64,000 nt of DNA from the NCBI GenBank assembly GCA_937876205.1, contig CALEII010000033.1, forward strand, positions 62,001 through 126,000, written 5' to 3'. Made by a program: the position numbers and the translations under genes. Below the pieces are notes generated by a model. The model was not told the DNA's origin, did no database searches, and was given only the letters and a program-made list of their open reading frames with translations. Positions 11,001 to 19,297 of the stretch are shown in pieces (position 1 is the stretch's first letter; each line of letters starts with the position of its first letter). This stretch comes from an uncultured Clostridia bacterium (GTDB taxonomy: Bacteria > Bacillota > Clostridia > Oscillospirales > Acutalibacteraceae).

Positions 11001-14000
11001 ATGTGGGAAGACCTGTTACATCACCCTTGGGCTCATAGCTCTGAGTTTTGTAGTTGAAGGAACGAAGAGTCTTGTATGTTGCTTCAACATTATTTTCAGG
11101 GTCAGCGGGAGTGAGCTCAATCTTCTGCATTGCATAGATTTCAAACTGCTGAACTGCACCTGTGAAAGCATCTGTTGCAAGAACGCCGTTTTCATCTGTA
11201 GTGCCCAGAAGAACGTCGCCGTTTGCATTGTAAACTTCTGCACCTGCAACGGGTTCTTTTGTTTCTGTGTCGGTAACAATAACATTACCTGTGGGAGCAC
11301 CGACAATCATTATGTCTGTGTCAACTGTAAGAAGTGCAGAACATGTTGATGTTATCTTATCTGAGAAGCCTGTAACAAATTTATCACCTGTTGCTTCTGT
11401 ATATGTGAGAGCACCCTTTGCAATTCTGTGAGTTACCTCAAGATTTGCGGGAGTATTTGTGGGGACTCTTGTGATGATTGTAGCAATTGTGCCGTCATCA
11501 TTTTCGGGAGCTGCATCAGCTTTTCTTTCAACCTTGAAAGTAAGTGTATCCTTGATGCTGTTGTAAGCAGCTTCACCTACAAGGTTGTAGTTTGCTGCGG
11601 GCTCAACAGTAACATCTCTCCAGTAGCTTGTGAAGTTTGAAAGAACCTTAACTTCAATATCAGCTGCTGCAATGTTTGCTGCATTGTTTGTTGTGATTGC
11701 AAGCTTGTAATCATCGCCGAGGTAAGGAATGTTGACAGCCTCAAATGCAACTTCTGTATCTTCAGTGTTACTGTCGATTGTGAAGTATCTCATTTCAGTT
11801 GTCTTATTGCCGAATACGTCACTTACTTCGATTTCGATATTATGAACGCCGTCGGGGAGAACTGCATCATAGAAATAGATTTCGTCATCGCCTGCGTTGA
11901 TATAGCACTTGTCTGTAACATCAACACCGTCAATGTACATCCTTGTTGCTGTATCATCAATACCTGTCATATACTTGTCTTCAACATCAGCGTATGATGC
12001 CTTGAAAGTATTTGTGTTTGATGTGTAAACTGTTTCGCCGTCTACGATGGGATCAACGAGACCGCCGATGTAGTTTACCTTGGGGTTGATTGTATCTGAT
12101 GTGTTAGCACCGTAGATAAGTGTAATATCATCAATATAAATAGTATCAGCTGTTACATTGTAACCCATATTTGAGGGCTGGAATGAAATCCAGAAAATAC
12201 CGTTGTCAGTCTTCTGACCGTAGGGCTCATAAGCGCCGCCGACATATGCTACACCTGTTCTGCCCTTAAGTCCTGTAAGGTCAAATTCAAGGTATCTCCA
12301 GCCTGTCCAGTTGATACCGGCAGTTTCTGTACCCATATTATCAGTTGATGTAAGACACTGATATGAGCCTGTACCTGAACCTGCTCCATCATTAGCTTCA
12401 ACATTTATCTGACCTGCACATTGGAGATAAAGGTGATATGCTGTTGTGCCTTCGGGTGCGTATATCCAACAACCGATAGCTGTGGGAGAGCCTTCATATC
12501 TGTAAGGGGGAGTTGTTTCACGGAGATAGAAGTTAGCGTTCTTGTTGAAGTTATAGTTAGCGTAGTCAAATTCAATTCTCAGTGATTTGTCGCCGAAACG
12601 AACAGGCTCGCCGTCTTCAGCAGAAACAACTGTTGCTGTGGCTGAAGTGTTGTCAACGTCTGTAACATTAGCGTTGGGCCACATATAAAGGGGATAGTCC
12701 TGCGCATAAAGAGCTTTTGCAAGGTCTGTTCTGCTGGGATAACCTGCGTTGCTGTTGTTGCCGAGCCATGTTGCTGAATATGTGGGAAGTGTATAAGATT
12801 TGATATAGTTGTCAGCTTCCTTGTTTTCTTCGCCTGTTACATATTCAAAGTCGTGAAGAGTAACCTGCTTTGAACCGATGAAAACTGTAAGATTAAGTAC
12901 AAGAGCTGTGTTGCACTTGAGTGTTGCTGTAACCTTTGCGTTGTATGCGTTTTCTTCAGCACCTGTGAATGTAAGACCGTTGAATGTACCTGCAACGCCG
13001 TTAAGGTCAGCATTTGTTGACTGATCAACGATTGTCCAGTCAATGTCGCCTGCCTTCATTACAACGTCTCTGTCCTGATACTTTGCAACGATACCGAAGT
13101 CAGTTGTGATTCCGGGGCCTACAGCCTGTTCTGTACTTGCAACATAAAGTTCATCGGGAACAACTATAGATACTGTTGTTGAGCCCTTTACAGCCTCGCC
13201 TACCACATAGTTGACTGTAACGTCACCTGTGAAGCCTTCAGCTGCTGTGAATACACCTGTTGCAGGGTCGATTGTACCTGCTGCTGCATTTGCAAGAGCA
13301 TATGCACCCTCTGCGGGAAGCTCTACTGCTGAGCCTGCACCGTCAACACCCGTTGCTGTGAAAGTAACTGTTGAACCGGGTGTGTAAAGCTCATTTACGG
13401 GAGCAAGGTTTGCGTGGTCAAAAACACCGTCAGGCTTTGCTGTTGAGTAGATGAGAAGAGATGTTGAAACTTCTCTTTCAGTACCGTCTGAGGGGCTGTT
13501 TCTTACCTGAAGGCTTTCTTCACCTTCACGCTGTGAAACAAGTGTTGCTGAGCCGCCGCCGTCAAGCTGGAGAGCATCAACACAACCGAGTGAGAGCATC
13601 TGCTGAGCATTTTCATAAATTGTCTGACCGCATGAAGAAGGAGCCTGACGACCGTCAGCTGTTACAAAGATAACCTTGCCTTCTGCTGTGATACCTACAG
13701 ATGTTCTGGGGAACATATCGGGGTTTGCGGGGTCTGCAACAATCTGACCGTCTCTGATAAGAATGCTGGGACCGCCGACAAGTTCCTTTGCGTTTGCGGG
13801 AACTGTGCCTGAGCCGATAACTGCCTTGCCGTCATCAAGAATAGCGAAGTAGTTCCAGCTGTTGTTTTCGTTGTAAGTAGTGCCGTTCATTACGAAGGGA
13901 CCGGTGGGATAACCGAACTGCATATTGAAGTAGTCACCGTTTACGCCGCCGACAACGTCAAAGTTCTCGTCTATTGCACGGTAATAGTTCTCTGCAGCCA

Positions 14001-14355
14001 CTGCCTGATCACGGACTGTCTGGAAGCCCCATGTGGGAGATGCTGCCAGGTTGCCCATATAGTTCTTGTAGCTGGCAAGAATACCTACGTTGGAATTTGA
14101 CAAATCAACTTCAAGCGCATAAGCCTGAACCTGATTTGAGCCGTCTTTGTTGTGAGTGATAATGTGTGATTCTGTGATGCCGGGAGCAACTGCATAGTCT
14201 GTCTTTGATGTAAGCTTGGTGTTTGCACCAACCTTATCTGTGTCAACAGTGAGAGCTGTTGCCATAAAGGACATCATAGGAGTCATTACAGAAAACAGCA
14301 TTACTAATGTGAGAAGTAATGCAAGACCTGTTTTAAGTCTTATTTTCGTTTTCAT
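8041..14355 (-). CDS. Giant secreted NAGPA / purple-acid-phosphatase-like protein with cell-wall repeats and dockerin
   Basis: A 2104-residue protein with its start at ATG 14355, preceded by AGAAAGGAAT. Order of parts: signal peptide (1-35); NAGPA phosphodiester glycosidase domain (about 60-300; GDYFNMQ, LDGGGS with Asp265); Big-like and carbohydrate-binding-like beta modules (about 310-900); FN3 plus metallophosphoesterase (GDIQS near 1242, GDLVDN, GNHEYY near 1308, HQPPY, GHDHSYA near 1417); cell-wall-binding-type repeats (about 1550-1890; NWFEIDGYWYYF); Cys-rich repeats (CSVCG); a Pro-Thr linker of PPTTE repeats; and a dockerin (about 2035-2104; GDSNRDGKVTAADA, ADVNFDNKINALDA). Family knowledge says NAGPA removes a sugar from a phosphodiester to leave a phosphomonoester, and purple-acid-type enzymes hydrolyse phosphomonoesters. 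The two activities could act in sequence. It is paralogous to the gene at 1-5179 over its whole visible length. Confidence 0.9.
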   Translation of the reverse strand: MKTKIRLKTGLALLLTLVMLFSVMTPMMSFMATALTVDTDKVGANTKLTSKTDYAVAPGITESHIITHNKDGSNQVQAYALEVDLSNSNVGILASYKNYMGNLAASPTWGFQTVRDQAVAAENYYRAIDENFDVVGGVNGDYFNMQFGYPTGPFVMNGTTYNENNSWNYFAILDDGKAVIGSGTVPANAKELVGGPSILIRDGQIVADPANPDMFPRTSVGITAEGKVIFVTADGRQAPSSCGQTIYENAQQMLSLGCVDALQLDGGGSATLVSQREGEESLQVRNSPSDGTEREVSTSLLIYSTAKPDGVFDHANLAPVNELYTPGSTVTFTATGVDGAGSAVELPAEGAYALANAAAGTIDPATGVFTAAEGFTGDVTVNYVVGEAVKGSTTVSIVVPDELYVASTEQAVGPGITTDFGIVAKYQDRDVVMKAGDIDWTIVDQSTNADLNGVAGTFNGLTFTGAEENAYNAKVTATLKCNTALVLNLTVFIGSKQVTLHDFEYVTGEENKEADNYIKSYTLPTYSATWLGNNSNAGYPSRTDLAKALYAQDYPLYMWPNANVTDVDNTSATATVVSAEDGEPVRFGDKSLRIEFDYANYNFNKNANFYLRETTPPYRYEGSPTAIGCWIYAPEGTTAYHLYLQCAGQINVEANDGAGSGTGSYQCLTSTDNMGTETAGINWTGWRYLEFDLTGLKGRTGVAYVGGAYEPYGQKTDNGIFWISFQPSNMGYNVTADTIYIDDITLIYGANTSDTINPKVNYIGGLVDPIVDGETVYTSNTNTFKASYADVEDKYMTGIDDTATRMYIDGVDVTDKCYINAGDDEIYFYDAVLPDGVHNIEIEVSDVFGNKTTEMRYFTIDSNTEDTEVAFEAVNIPYLGDDYKLAITTNNAANIAAADIEVKVLSNFTSYWRDVTVEPAANYNLVGEAAYNSIKDTLTFKVERKADAAPENDDGTIATIITRVPTNTPANLEVTHRIAKGALTYTEATGDKFVTGFSDKITSTCSALLTVDTDIMIVGAPTGNVIVTDTETKEPVAGAEVYNANGDVLLGTTDENGVLATDAFTGAVQQFEIYAMQKIELTPADPENNVEATYKTLRSFNYKTQSYEPKGDVTGLPTYIKLNASEDSSTQQSISWMSNPLYTADKAMVRYILKSEYDAYNDPANSFSGYTEYRLNGTSYLSEMMASGKVETNYTVRLNSVTLTGLKPDTEYVYVVGDGTTWSDYKSFKTQRAGTDTDFFIIGDIQSEDTTDVNNIKNALAATNTDFDFGLQTGDLVDNGADFKYWDAVAGTFSTDILGSTDIVHVLGNHEYYGDLAGINSAHYFSLPGEWTDEAPIAYSFEYGNVYVASFGYINLATYEKACEWLKEDAAASTANWKILSMHQPPYFTNPGGATNGLQELISATCDAADIDFVLSGHDHSYARTEPLTAGEVDKENGTVYIICGSTGEKGYDIINNPDHHYAAMNETYDAVYMTVSTTDTTLEIRTYNCVRATGESELIDSYTATKAVTCTPDSHDFVLDDEWLTCSVCGYTRAVEGYTGLAKDVDSGLLMKIDNGAALKNIWVDIDGAIYYFAEDGVALAGTQKVGEYEYPFDENGVLTKFAIVKDGALVANWWTETADGVFHLGADGLPDTGETKIGEYTYPLDETGKLTKLTFVKDDGTLGTHIWLTNPDSGKLNYLGDDGLPVTGAHKIACDTADGKTNFTYTFDENGDLVKGAFSKSGIYTYYWIAGLKQRNWFEIDGYWYYFDRQTGYGMATLENDGKINADKVKDGKYPITSTDSTLLFTFDKNGRLVEGALNVTDNGTVYYWGNNERLTGWHYVGGDIYYFGDDFYAVTGEQTIGEKTYTFSAEGKLQLKEENFEINGTFYYYDVNGVIVKDHITDHPYTKAVLDAAAPDCDDTGLTAGEKCSVCDFVLVAQKTVDADGHKHAPVVTPPTCTEKGFTTYTCSVCGDTYTDDEVAATGHTAGEWTVVTPADIGIEGLEQLKCTVCDAVIDSKKIPAIVPPTTEPPTTEPPTTEPPTTDEPDSETTEPVVYYKVGDSNRDGKVTAADARIALRYAAKIDIPATSKDFIVADVNFDNKINALDARKILRVAAGLDKSF
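8276..8340. repeat. Short tandem coding repeat (Pro-Thr linker)
   Basis: About four copies of a 15-bp unit encode the PPTTE linker of the dockerin protein on the minus strand. The repeat is part of the coding sequence, not an independent element. Confidence 0.8.
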
Positions 14356-14405
14356 AATCGTAATTCCTTTCTTTTATTGTTATATCATTATAGATATACA
14401 CTTGC

Positions 14406-14434
14406 ATTATAGCTTAATAATTCACAAAAGTCAA
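14406..14434 (-). promoter_or_regulatory. Sigma-A-type promoter of the 2104-residue NAGPA gene
   Basis: Minus-strand TTGACT (14434-14429), 17-bp spacer, TATAAT (14411-14406), about 50 bp before the start codon. Confidence 0.75.
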
Positions 14435-14474
14435 CATTAAAATGCCGTTGATTTTGTAAACTTTTGTCTATTAA

Positions 14475-14504
14475 GGAAAAACAGAGCCTGAAAAACAGAC
14501 TCCG
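14475..14504 (-). terminator. Intrinsic terminator of the GH31 gene
   Basis: Minus strand: GGAGTCTG / CAGGCTCT arms (two G-U pairs), a 5-nt T loop and a TGTTTTTCC tail, just after the stop at 14516. Confidence 0.6.
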
Positions 14505-14515
14505 TAATTATTTTA

Positions 14516-16948
14516 TTATGACATTTCAAGAATTTCCTTCACTGATTCTCTTATTGCTTTATAGGCAAAAAGTCTGCCGCTGAAATCACTGTTGATATAT
14601 GAGGTATAGAGCAACATTTTTGCATTATTGCTGCCCTGAATGCCTGAAAGAAGGTCAGTGAGCATTTCTTTTTTAGGCGGATTTGTCTTTGCCGTGATAT
14701 TTTTCATTGTTATCAGGAGCTTATCTGCAGATGAGATTTCACAGCTTAAAACAAGTGTACCGTTCTGTTTCTTGTGTTCAGGATGAATTTCTTCACCGTT
14801 TACCGTTGCTGTGATGTTTTTACAGTCCGCAATGTCTCTGAATGAAAGAATATATTTTCTTTTTTCAGGGATAACAGATGTATCACCTTCTGCAGGATTC
14901 ACAGTAAACACAATATTGCCACCGTTTTCTGCAACATCAAACTGTGTTTCGGCAAAAGCTCCGTTACGGTAGTTCATTGTTTCGCCGTCATCCTCATAGA
15001 GTCTGAAGCTGCCGTTGCCTCTGTAAATCAGTACTTCAAGCTCTTCGGGATTTTTCCAGTTGTTTGTTCTGTCGTTGACTGCGAGAGGAATTATTGAGCC
15101 TTCCTTCGCAAGAACGGGGATTGACGATGAATCACGGAACATTTTTATCTTTTTGTTGCCGTTGTAGATTCTGCCTGTGAATATATCGGTATATCTGCCT
15201 TCGGGCAACCAAACTTCTGCTGAGGCTGTCAGTGTTTTTTTGTTGAGCTTTTCCGTTATCGGGGCAACAATAAGCTGAGTGCCGAACAGATACTGATTCG
15301 GAACGCTGTAAGCTTCGTCTTTTTCGGGGTATTCGTAGTACATCGGCTCCATAAGGGGCTTGCCGTCACGGTGGGTGAGCATATTCATTGTGTAAATGTA
15401 TGGAATGAGCCTGTGACGGAATCTGAGCCAGTGTGCAGCATTGTTTTCTGTGTCCTTGCAGAATTTCCACGGCTCCTTGCCGAGAAATTCATTACTTGTG
15501 GAATGGAGTCTGTTTATGGGGCTGAAAACACCGAACTGCAGCCAGCGTATATACAGGTCATCGTCACGCTTGCCCATCTGATGTCCGCCGATATCGTGAC
15601 TCCACCAGGAATAGCCGATGTTTGATGCGTTCACAGTGAAATACGGCTGAAAATCAAGTGCAGGCCACACAACAAGAGTGTCACCGGAGAAGCCGAGAGG
15701 GTATCTGTGGCTGCCGATGCCTGCATACCGTGACAGAATAAGAGGTCTTTTGCCGTTGCGGGAAATGTCGAGGCTGTGATAGTGATTGAGCCACCACAGA
15801 GGGTCAAGACCCTTTACGGATGATTTTGTGCCCTGTTGCCAGTCAATCCACCAGAAATCAACACCTTCATCCTCATATTTGTTATGAAGAAATCTGAAAT
15901 AGCCTTCAGTGAATTTTTTGTCTGAAATATCAAATTCGATTGTCTTTCTGCTTTCGGGGTCGATACCCATAAATACGGCAAAATCCTTGTACATATCTTC
16001 AAAAAATCTTACACCGTCGCAGGGGTGAAGGTTTACCGTGACCTTGAAGCCGTTGTTCTGAAGAGTCTGAAGGAATTTTCTGTAATCGGGGAAAAGCTCA
16101 GTGTTCCAGCTGTAGCCCGTCCAGCCCGATGATTGAAAAGCTGCCATAATGTTGTTTTTTACGCCGTCAATCTTGCGGTTGTTTTTTATATATTCGGCTG
16201 TTTCCTTGCCGAATTGCTTTTTTATGTCTACCCAGTGCCAGTCCATATCAATTGTTGCGACTGTTACGGGGATTTCCTTATCAGTGAATTTCTGCATAAG
16301 GTCAAGGTATTCCTGCTGAGTATATGCCTTGTATCTGCTCCACCAGTTGCCCAGTGCAAAACGTGGAATCAGGGGAGTGCTGCCCGTAAGTCTGTAGAAA
16401 TCCCTGAGTGCTTCTTTGTAATTGTGCCCGTATGCAAAAATATATTTGTCCGTTCCGCCGTCAGCTCTGCCGAGGTGTTCATTTCTCGGTGCAACAGTGC
16501 CGTCGTCAAGAAAAACAAGTGTATCGGAGTCGTCAATAACAGCCACGCCGTTGCGTGAGAGAATTCCGTCTTCAATTTTTACCTTGCCTTTTGTCATATC
16601 AAGAGTTCTTCTTGTGCCGCCGAGGTTGCCTTTTCTGAAATTGATGTTACTTATGCCGTCTGCATCAACTCTGAGAAGCTTTCCGACTGATGAAACAGTA
16701 AAATTCACATTCTCGGTTCTGATACATATTCCGTCTGAAGCATCTGAAACCGTGAAAACAGGTGAAGCAAAGCTTCTGTTCAGCACTGCCTGTGTCGGTT
16801 TGTCACAGAATATACCGTCGGGCTGAGTTTCTATTCTGATGAGTCTTGATGTTATAACGCTGATGCGCAGATTCCCTTTTGTAATCAGGTGTGAATCTGC
16901 TGTTCTTCCGTTCATCTCATTGCGAAGACCGTTTATGAAATGTTCCAT
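14516..16948 (-). CDS. Glycoside hydrolase family 31 (alpha-glucosidase/alpha-xylosidase type)
   Basis: An 810-residue protein. ATG 16948 is preferred over GTG 16957 because of the GGAG spacing. GH31 signatures seen are the N-terminal beta-sandwich, the barrel start (IPRFALGNWWSRY), the substrate-binding segment TVATIDMDWHWVD, the nucleophile strand VDFWWIDWQQG, and the acid/base region (RYAGIGSHRYPLGFSGD) followed by the WWSHDIGGH segment. C-terminal beta domains carry a YEDDGET motif. There is no signal peptide, so it is probably cytoplasmic and acts on imported alpha-linked oligosaccharides. The nucleophile segment WIDWQQG differs from the common KTDxGE form, so substrate type (glucoside, xyloside or other) cannot be told. 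It has its own terminator and is downstream of ydbC on the same strand. Confidence 0.9.
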   Translation of the reverse strand: MEHFINGLRNEMNGRTADSHLITKGNLRISVITSRLIRIETQPDGIFCDKPTQAVLNRSFASPVFTVSDASDGICIRTENVNFTVSSVGKLLRVDADGISNINFRKGNLGGTRRTLDMTKGKVKIEDGILSRNGVAVIDDSDTLVFLDDGTVAPRNEHLGRADGGTDKYIFAYGHNYKEALRDFYRLTGSTPLIPRFALGNWWSRYKAYTQQEYLDLMQKFTDKEIPVTVATIDMDWHWVDIKKQFGKETAEYIKNNRKIDGVKNNIMAAFQSSGWTGYSWNTELFPDYRKFLQTLQNNGFKVTVNLHPCDGVRFFEDMYKDFAVFMGIDPESRKTIEFDISDKKFTEGYFRFLHNKYEDEGVDFWWIDWQQGTKSSVKGLDPLWWLNHYHSLDISRNGKRPLILSRYAGIGSHRYPLGFSGDTLVVWPALDFQPYFTVNASNIGYSWWSHDIGGHQMGKRDDDLYIRWLQFGVFSPINRLHSTSNEFLGKEPWKFCKDTENNAAHWLRFRHRLIPYIYTMNMLTHRDGKPLMEPMYYEYPEKDEAYSVPNQYLFGTQLIVAPITEKLNKKTLTASAEVWLPEGRYTDIFTGRIYNGNKKIKMFRDSSSIPVLAKEGSIIPLAVNDRTNNWKNPEELEVLIYRGNGSFRLYEDDGETMNYRNGAFAETQFDVAENGGNIVFTVNPAEGDTSVIPEKRKYILSFRDIADCKNITATVNGEEIHPEHKKQNGTLVLSCEISSADKLLITMKNITAKTNPPKKEMLTDLLSGIQGSNNAKMLLYTSYINSDFSGRLFAYKAIRESVKEILEMS

Positions 16949-16999
16949 TTTTTTCACTCCGTAAAATCTTTATATTATAATGAAAAGTAAAAAATAAAA

Positions 17000-17043
17000 C
17001 CGATTTTCCCGCCCTGCATTAAGGTACCTGACGGAAAATTCGG
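17000..17043 (-). terminator. Terminator of the ydbC-like gene
   Basis: Minus strand: CCGAATTTTCCG...CGGGAAAATCGG inverted repeat with internal CAGG/CCTG pairing, followed by TTTTATTTTTT. It lies between the YdbC stop and the GH31 start. Confidence 0.65.
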
Positions 17044-17102
17044 CTCAAAATCACTGCCCCGACCGTAAAAAGTCAGGTGCGGTATGTATTTGTTCTTTTT
17101 TA

Positions 17103-17324
17103 TCAGAAATCGATTCCTGCAAGAAGCTCCTTGAGTGCTTTTGCGTCAGCAGCAGTGAGTGTAACGCCCTTACCCATTTTTTCGTGGTCGGGACCCCAGT
17201 CACGGATGTCGTACTTAGGCTCTTTGCCGTTCCAGCTGATAAGGTTGAGTTCTTTTGCCCAGCCGCCTGCTCCTTCTGAGATAACTCCGAATGTTTTTAC
17301 GATTTCATAAGTGAATTCCGGCAT
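17103..17324 (-). CDS. ydbC: YdbC/PC4-family single-stranded DNA-binding protein
   Basis: A 73-residue protein. The start at ATG 17324 (MPEFTYEIVKTFG) is chosen because TGGAGGAATT lies 5-6 bp upstream. An in-frame upstream start at 17384 would overlap the -35 box. The sequence matches the YdbC family (PC4-like fold), with the segments GGWAKELNLISWNG and KYDIRDWGPDHEKMGKG. PC4-like proteins bind single-stranded DNA or RNA as dimers and may modulate transcription; the role in Clostridia is poorly defined. It is a monocistronic gene with its own promoter (17356-17384) and terminator (17000-17043). Confidence 0.88.
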   Translation of the reverse strand: MPEFTYEIVKTFGVISEGAGGWAKELNLISWNGKEPKYDIRDWGPDHEKMGKGVTLTAADAKALKELLAGIDF

Positions 17325-17355
17325 GATAATTCCTCCAGAAAATATTGTTATTTTT

Positions 17356-17384
17356 ATTATATAAATAATAAATAAAAAAATCAA
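17356..17384 (-). promoter_or_regulatory. Sigma-A-type promoter of ydbC
   Basis: Minus-strand TTGATT (17384-17379), 17-bp spacer, TATAAT (17361-17356). Confidence 0.7.
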
Positions 17385-17463
17385 TAGTTTTTAATTTTTT
17401 TAATATAAATATTTATAAGTTCTGCACTTATGTACAGTTAAATGTGAACAATTTGTAAATAAA

Positions 17464-17505
17464 TTCGCTAATTTGCGATTTTGACCCGCTTTTTCCGGGT
17501 CAAAA
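17464..17505. promoter_or_regulatory. Inverted repeats upstream of the phage head operon
   Basis: TCGC...GCGA (17464-17477) is directly followed by a perfect 10-bp inverted repeat TTTTGACCCG / CGGGTCAAAA (17479-17488 / 17496-17505). It may be a terminator shielding the operon from ydbC-side transcription, or an operator. I found no convincing -35/-10 pair at 17-bp spacing between here and the terS start. Confidence 0.45.
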
Positions 17506-17568
17506 ACCTTACTTCAGCCTATTTATGAAAGGCGTATTTAACGACTGATTGAAAGAAAGGATGATGAA

Positions 17569-18045
17569 ATGAAAAAACCTAACGGAAAGGAAGAGCTTTT
17601 CTGCAGATTGTTTGTACTTTTAGGAAATGCGACTGAGGCTGCAACAAAATCGGGCTACCGAATACAGAGTGATATCCGTGCTCAGAAGCTGCTGTCAAAG
17701 CCGTATATCAGACAGTATATTGAGAATTTGCGTAAGGAGCAGAATATATCTGTGTCCGAGGTGCGAAGCGGTCTTCACAGAATTGCTTTTGCCTCTTCTG
17801 CAGATGCAATAAAGCTCCTGATGTCAGATAATGCGGATACAACAGATATTGATTCTCTTGACCTGTTCAATGTTTCTGAAATCAAGCGTCCGAAAGGGGG
17901 AGGGCTTGAAATCAAATTCTTTGACCGTATAAAAGCTCTTGAAAAGCTCGGGGATATTTCGGAGCATATTGCAGAGGACCCTGCCTGCTCATTCTATGAA
18001 GCTCTTGAAAAAAGTGCACTGTCACTGAGTGGTGGTGAAAAATGA
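17569..18045 (+). CDS. terS: Phage terminase small subunit
   Basis: A 158-residue protein with start supported by AAAGGATG. The N-terminal helix-turn-helix type region (FCRLFVLLGNATEAATKSGY, then QKLLSKPYIRQYIENL) is characteristic of the Terminase_2/XtmA small subunit, which recognises packaging-site DNA. The C-terminal half (DLFNVSEIKRPKGGGLEIKF, then DRIKALEKLGD) is also typical of this family. It overlaps the large terminase gene by 4 bp and opens the nine-gene head operon. No frameshift or truncation is seen. Confidence 0.85.
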   Translation: MKKPNGKEELFCRLFVLLGNATEAATKSGYRIQSDIRAQKLLSKPYIRQYIENLRKEQNISVSEVRSGLHRIAFASSADAIKLLMSDNADTTDIDSLDLFNVSEIKRPKGGGLEIKFFDRIKALEKLGDISEHIAEDPACSFYEALEKSALSLSGGEK

Positions 18046-19295
18046 AGTTTGAGACTTTTTCACCGCAGCAGCTCAGAGTTCTTACCTGGTGGTGCAAAAA
18101 CAGTGATACAGAGAAATTTGACGGCATAATCTGTGACGGAGCCGTGCGGAGCGGCAAAACCTTCTGTATGTCCGTTTCATTTGTGGCGTGGGCAATGGGC
18201 AACTTCAATGATACATCATTTGTTCTGTGCGGAAAGACAGTCACATCCCTCAGACGAAATGTGATAACGCCTATGCTGCCTGTGCTGACACAGCTTGGTT
18301 TCAGCTGTCGGGAAAAGCTGTCAAGAGGTGTGATTGAAATTGAGTACGGCAAGTCAAAAAACAGGTTTTATCTCTTCGGCGGCAGGGATGAATCCTCAGC
18401 AGCTCTGATTCAGGGACTGACTCTGGGAGGAATTCTGCTTGATGAGGTTGCTCTGATGCCCCGTTCATTTGTCGAGCAGGCTGTGGCGAGATGTTCTGTT
18501 CAGGGCTCAAGGCTGTGGTTTAACTGCAACCCTGAAAACCCGCTTCATTGGTTTAAAAAAGAGTGGATTGAAAAAGCAGATGAAAAGAACTGTCTGTATC
18601 TGCATTTCTCAATGGAGGACAATCCTTCACTGTCGCAGGAGATAATTGAACGCTACCGTTCTCTGTATTCAGGGGCTTTTTATGAGAGATTCGTTGAGGG
18701 AAAATGGGTTGCTGCAGAAGGTCTTGTTTATCCTTTTTTCATAAGAGAAAATAACGTCTTTCAGGGGATTCCCGAGTGCGAAAGATTTTATATATCCTGC
18801 GATTACGGAACGGTCAATCCGTTTTCGCTGGGATTATGGGGACTTTGTGACGGCATATGGTACAGAATCGATGAGCGTTACTGGTCCTCAAAGCGTGAGG
18901 GAAGCCAGAAAACTGATGAGGAATATTATGAAATGCTTGAAGAAATGGCAGGTGACAGAAATATTGAGGCTGTTGTAGCTGACCCCTCTGCCGTCAGCTT
19001 TATGGAGTGTATAAGAAGGCACGGCAGGTACAGTGTATTGCCTGCTAAAAATGATGTCACTGACGGTATCAGACGTGTGTCTGAGGCGCTGAAAGGGAAA
19101 AAGATAAAAATCTGCTCCCACTGCAGTGATATACTGCGTGAATTCAGCCTTTACCGTTGGGATACTTCAAACGTTAAGGATGTTCCCCGTAAAGAATATG
19201 ACCACGCCATGGACGATATGCGGTATTTTGTTTCCACCGTGCTTTATGGGGAAAATGATGATTGCTTTGTCGTTATGGCAGCCGAAAGGATTTGA
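18042..19295 (+). CDS. terL: Phage terminase large subunit (PBSX/XtmB type)
   Basis: A 417-residue protein. The ATPase has Walker A GAVRSGKT (residues 33-40) and Walker B GILLDEVAL (Asp134, Glu135). The nuclease half keeps an acidic triad: Asp254 in YISCDYGT, Asp314 in AVVADPSA and Asp387/Asp391 in YDHAMDDMRYF. All motifs needed for DNA translocation and cutting appear intact, arguing against simple decay. Length is normal for PBSX-type TerL. It overlaps terS by 4 bp and is followed after 2 bp by the portal gene. Confidence 0.93.
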   Translation: MKFETFSPQQLRVLTWWCKNSDTEKFDGIICDGAVRSGKTFCMSVSFVAWAMGNFNDTSFVLCGKTVTSLRRNVITPMLPVLTQLGFSCREKLSRGVIEIEYGKSKNRFYLFGGRDESSAALIQGLTLGGILLDEVALMPRSFVEQAVARCSVQGSRLWFNCNPENPLHWFKKEWIEKADEKNCLYLHFSMEDNPSLSQEIIERYRSLYSGAFYERFVEGKWVAAEGLVYPFFIRENNVFQGIPECERFYISCDYGTVNPFSLGLWGLCDGIWYRIDERYWSSKREGSQKTDEEYYEMLEEMAGDRNIEAVVADPSAVSFMECIRRHGRYSVLPAKNDVTDGIRRVSEALKGKKIKICSHCSDILREFSLYRWDTSNVKDVPRKEYDHAMDDMRYFVSTVLYGENDDCFVVMAAERI

Positions 19296-19297
19296 AA

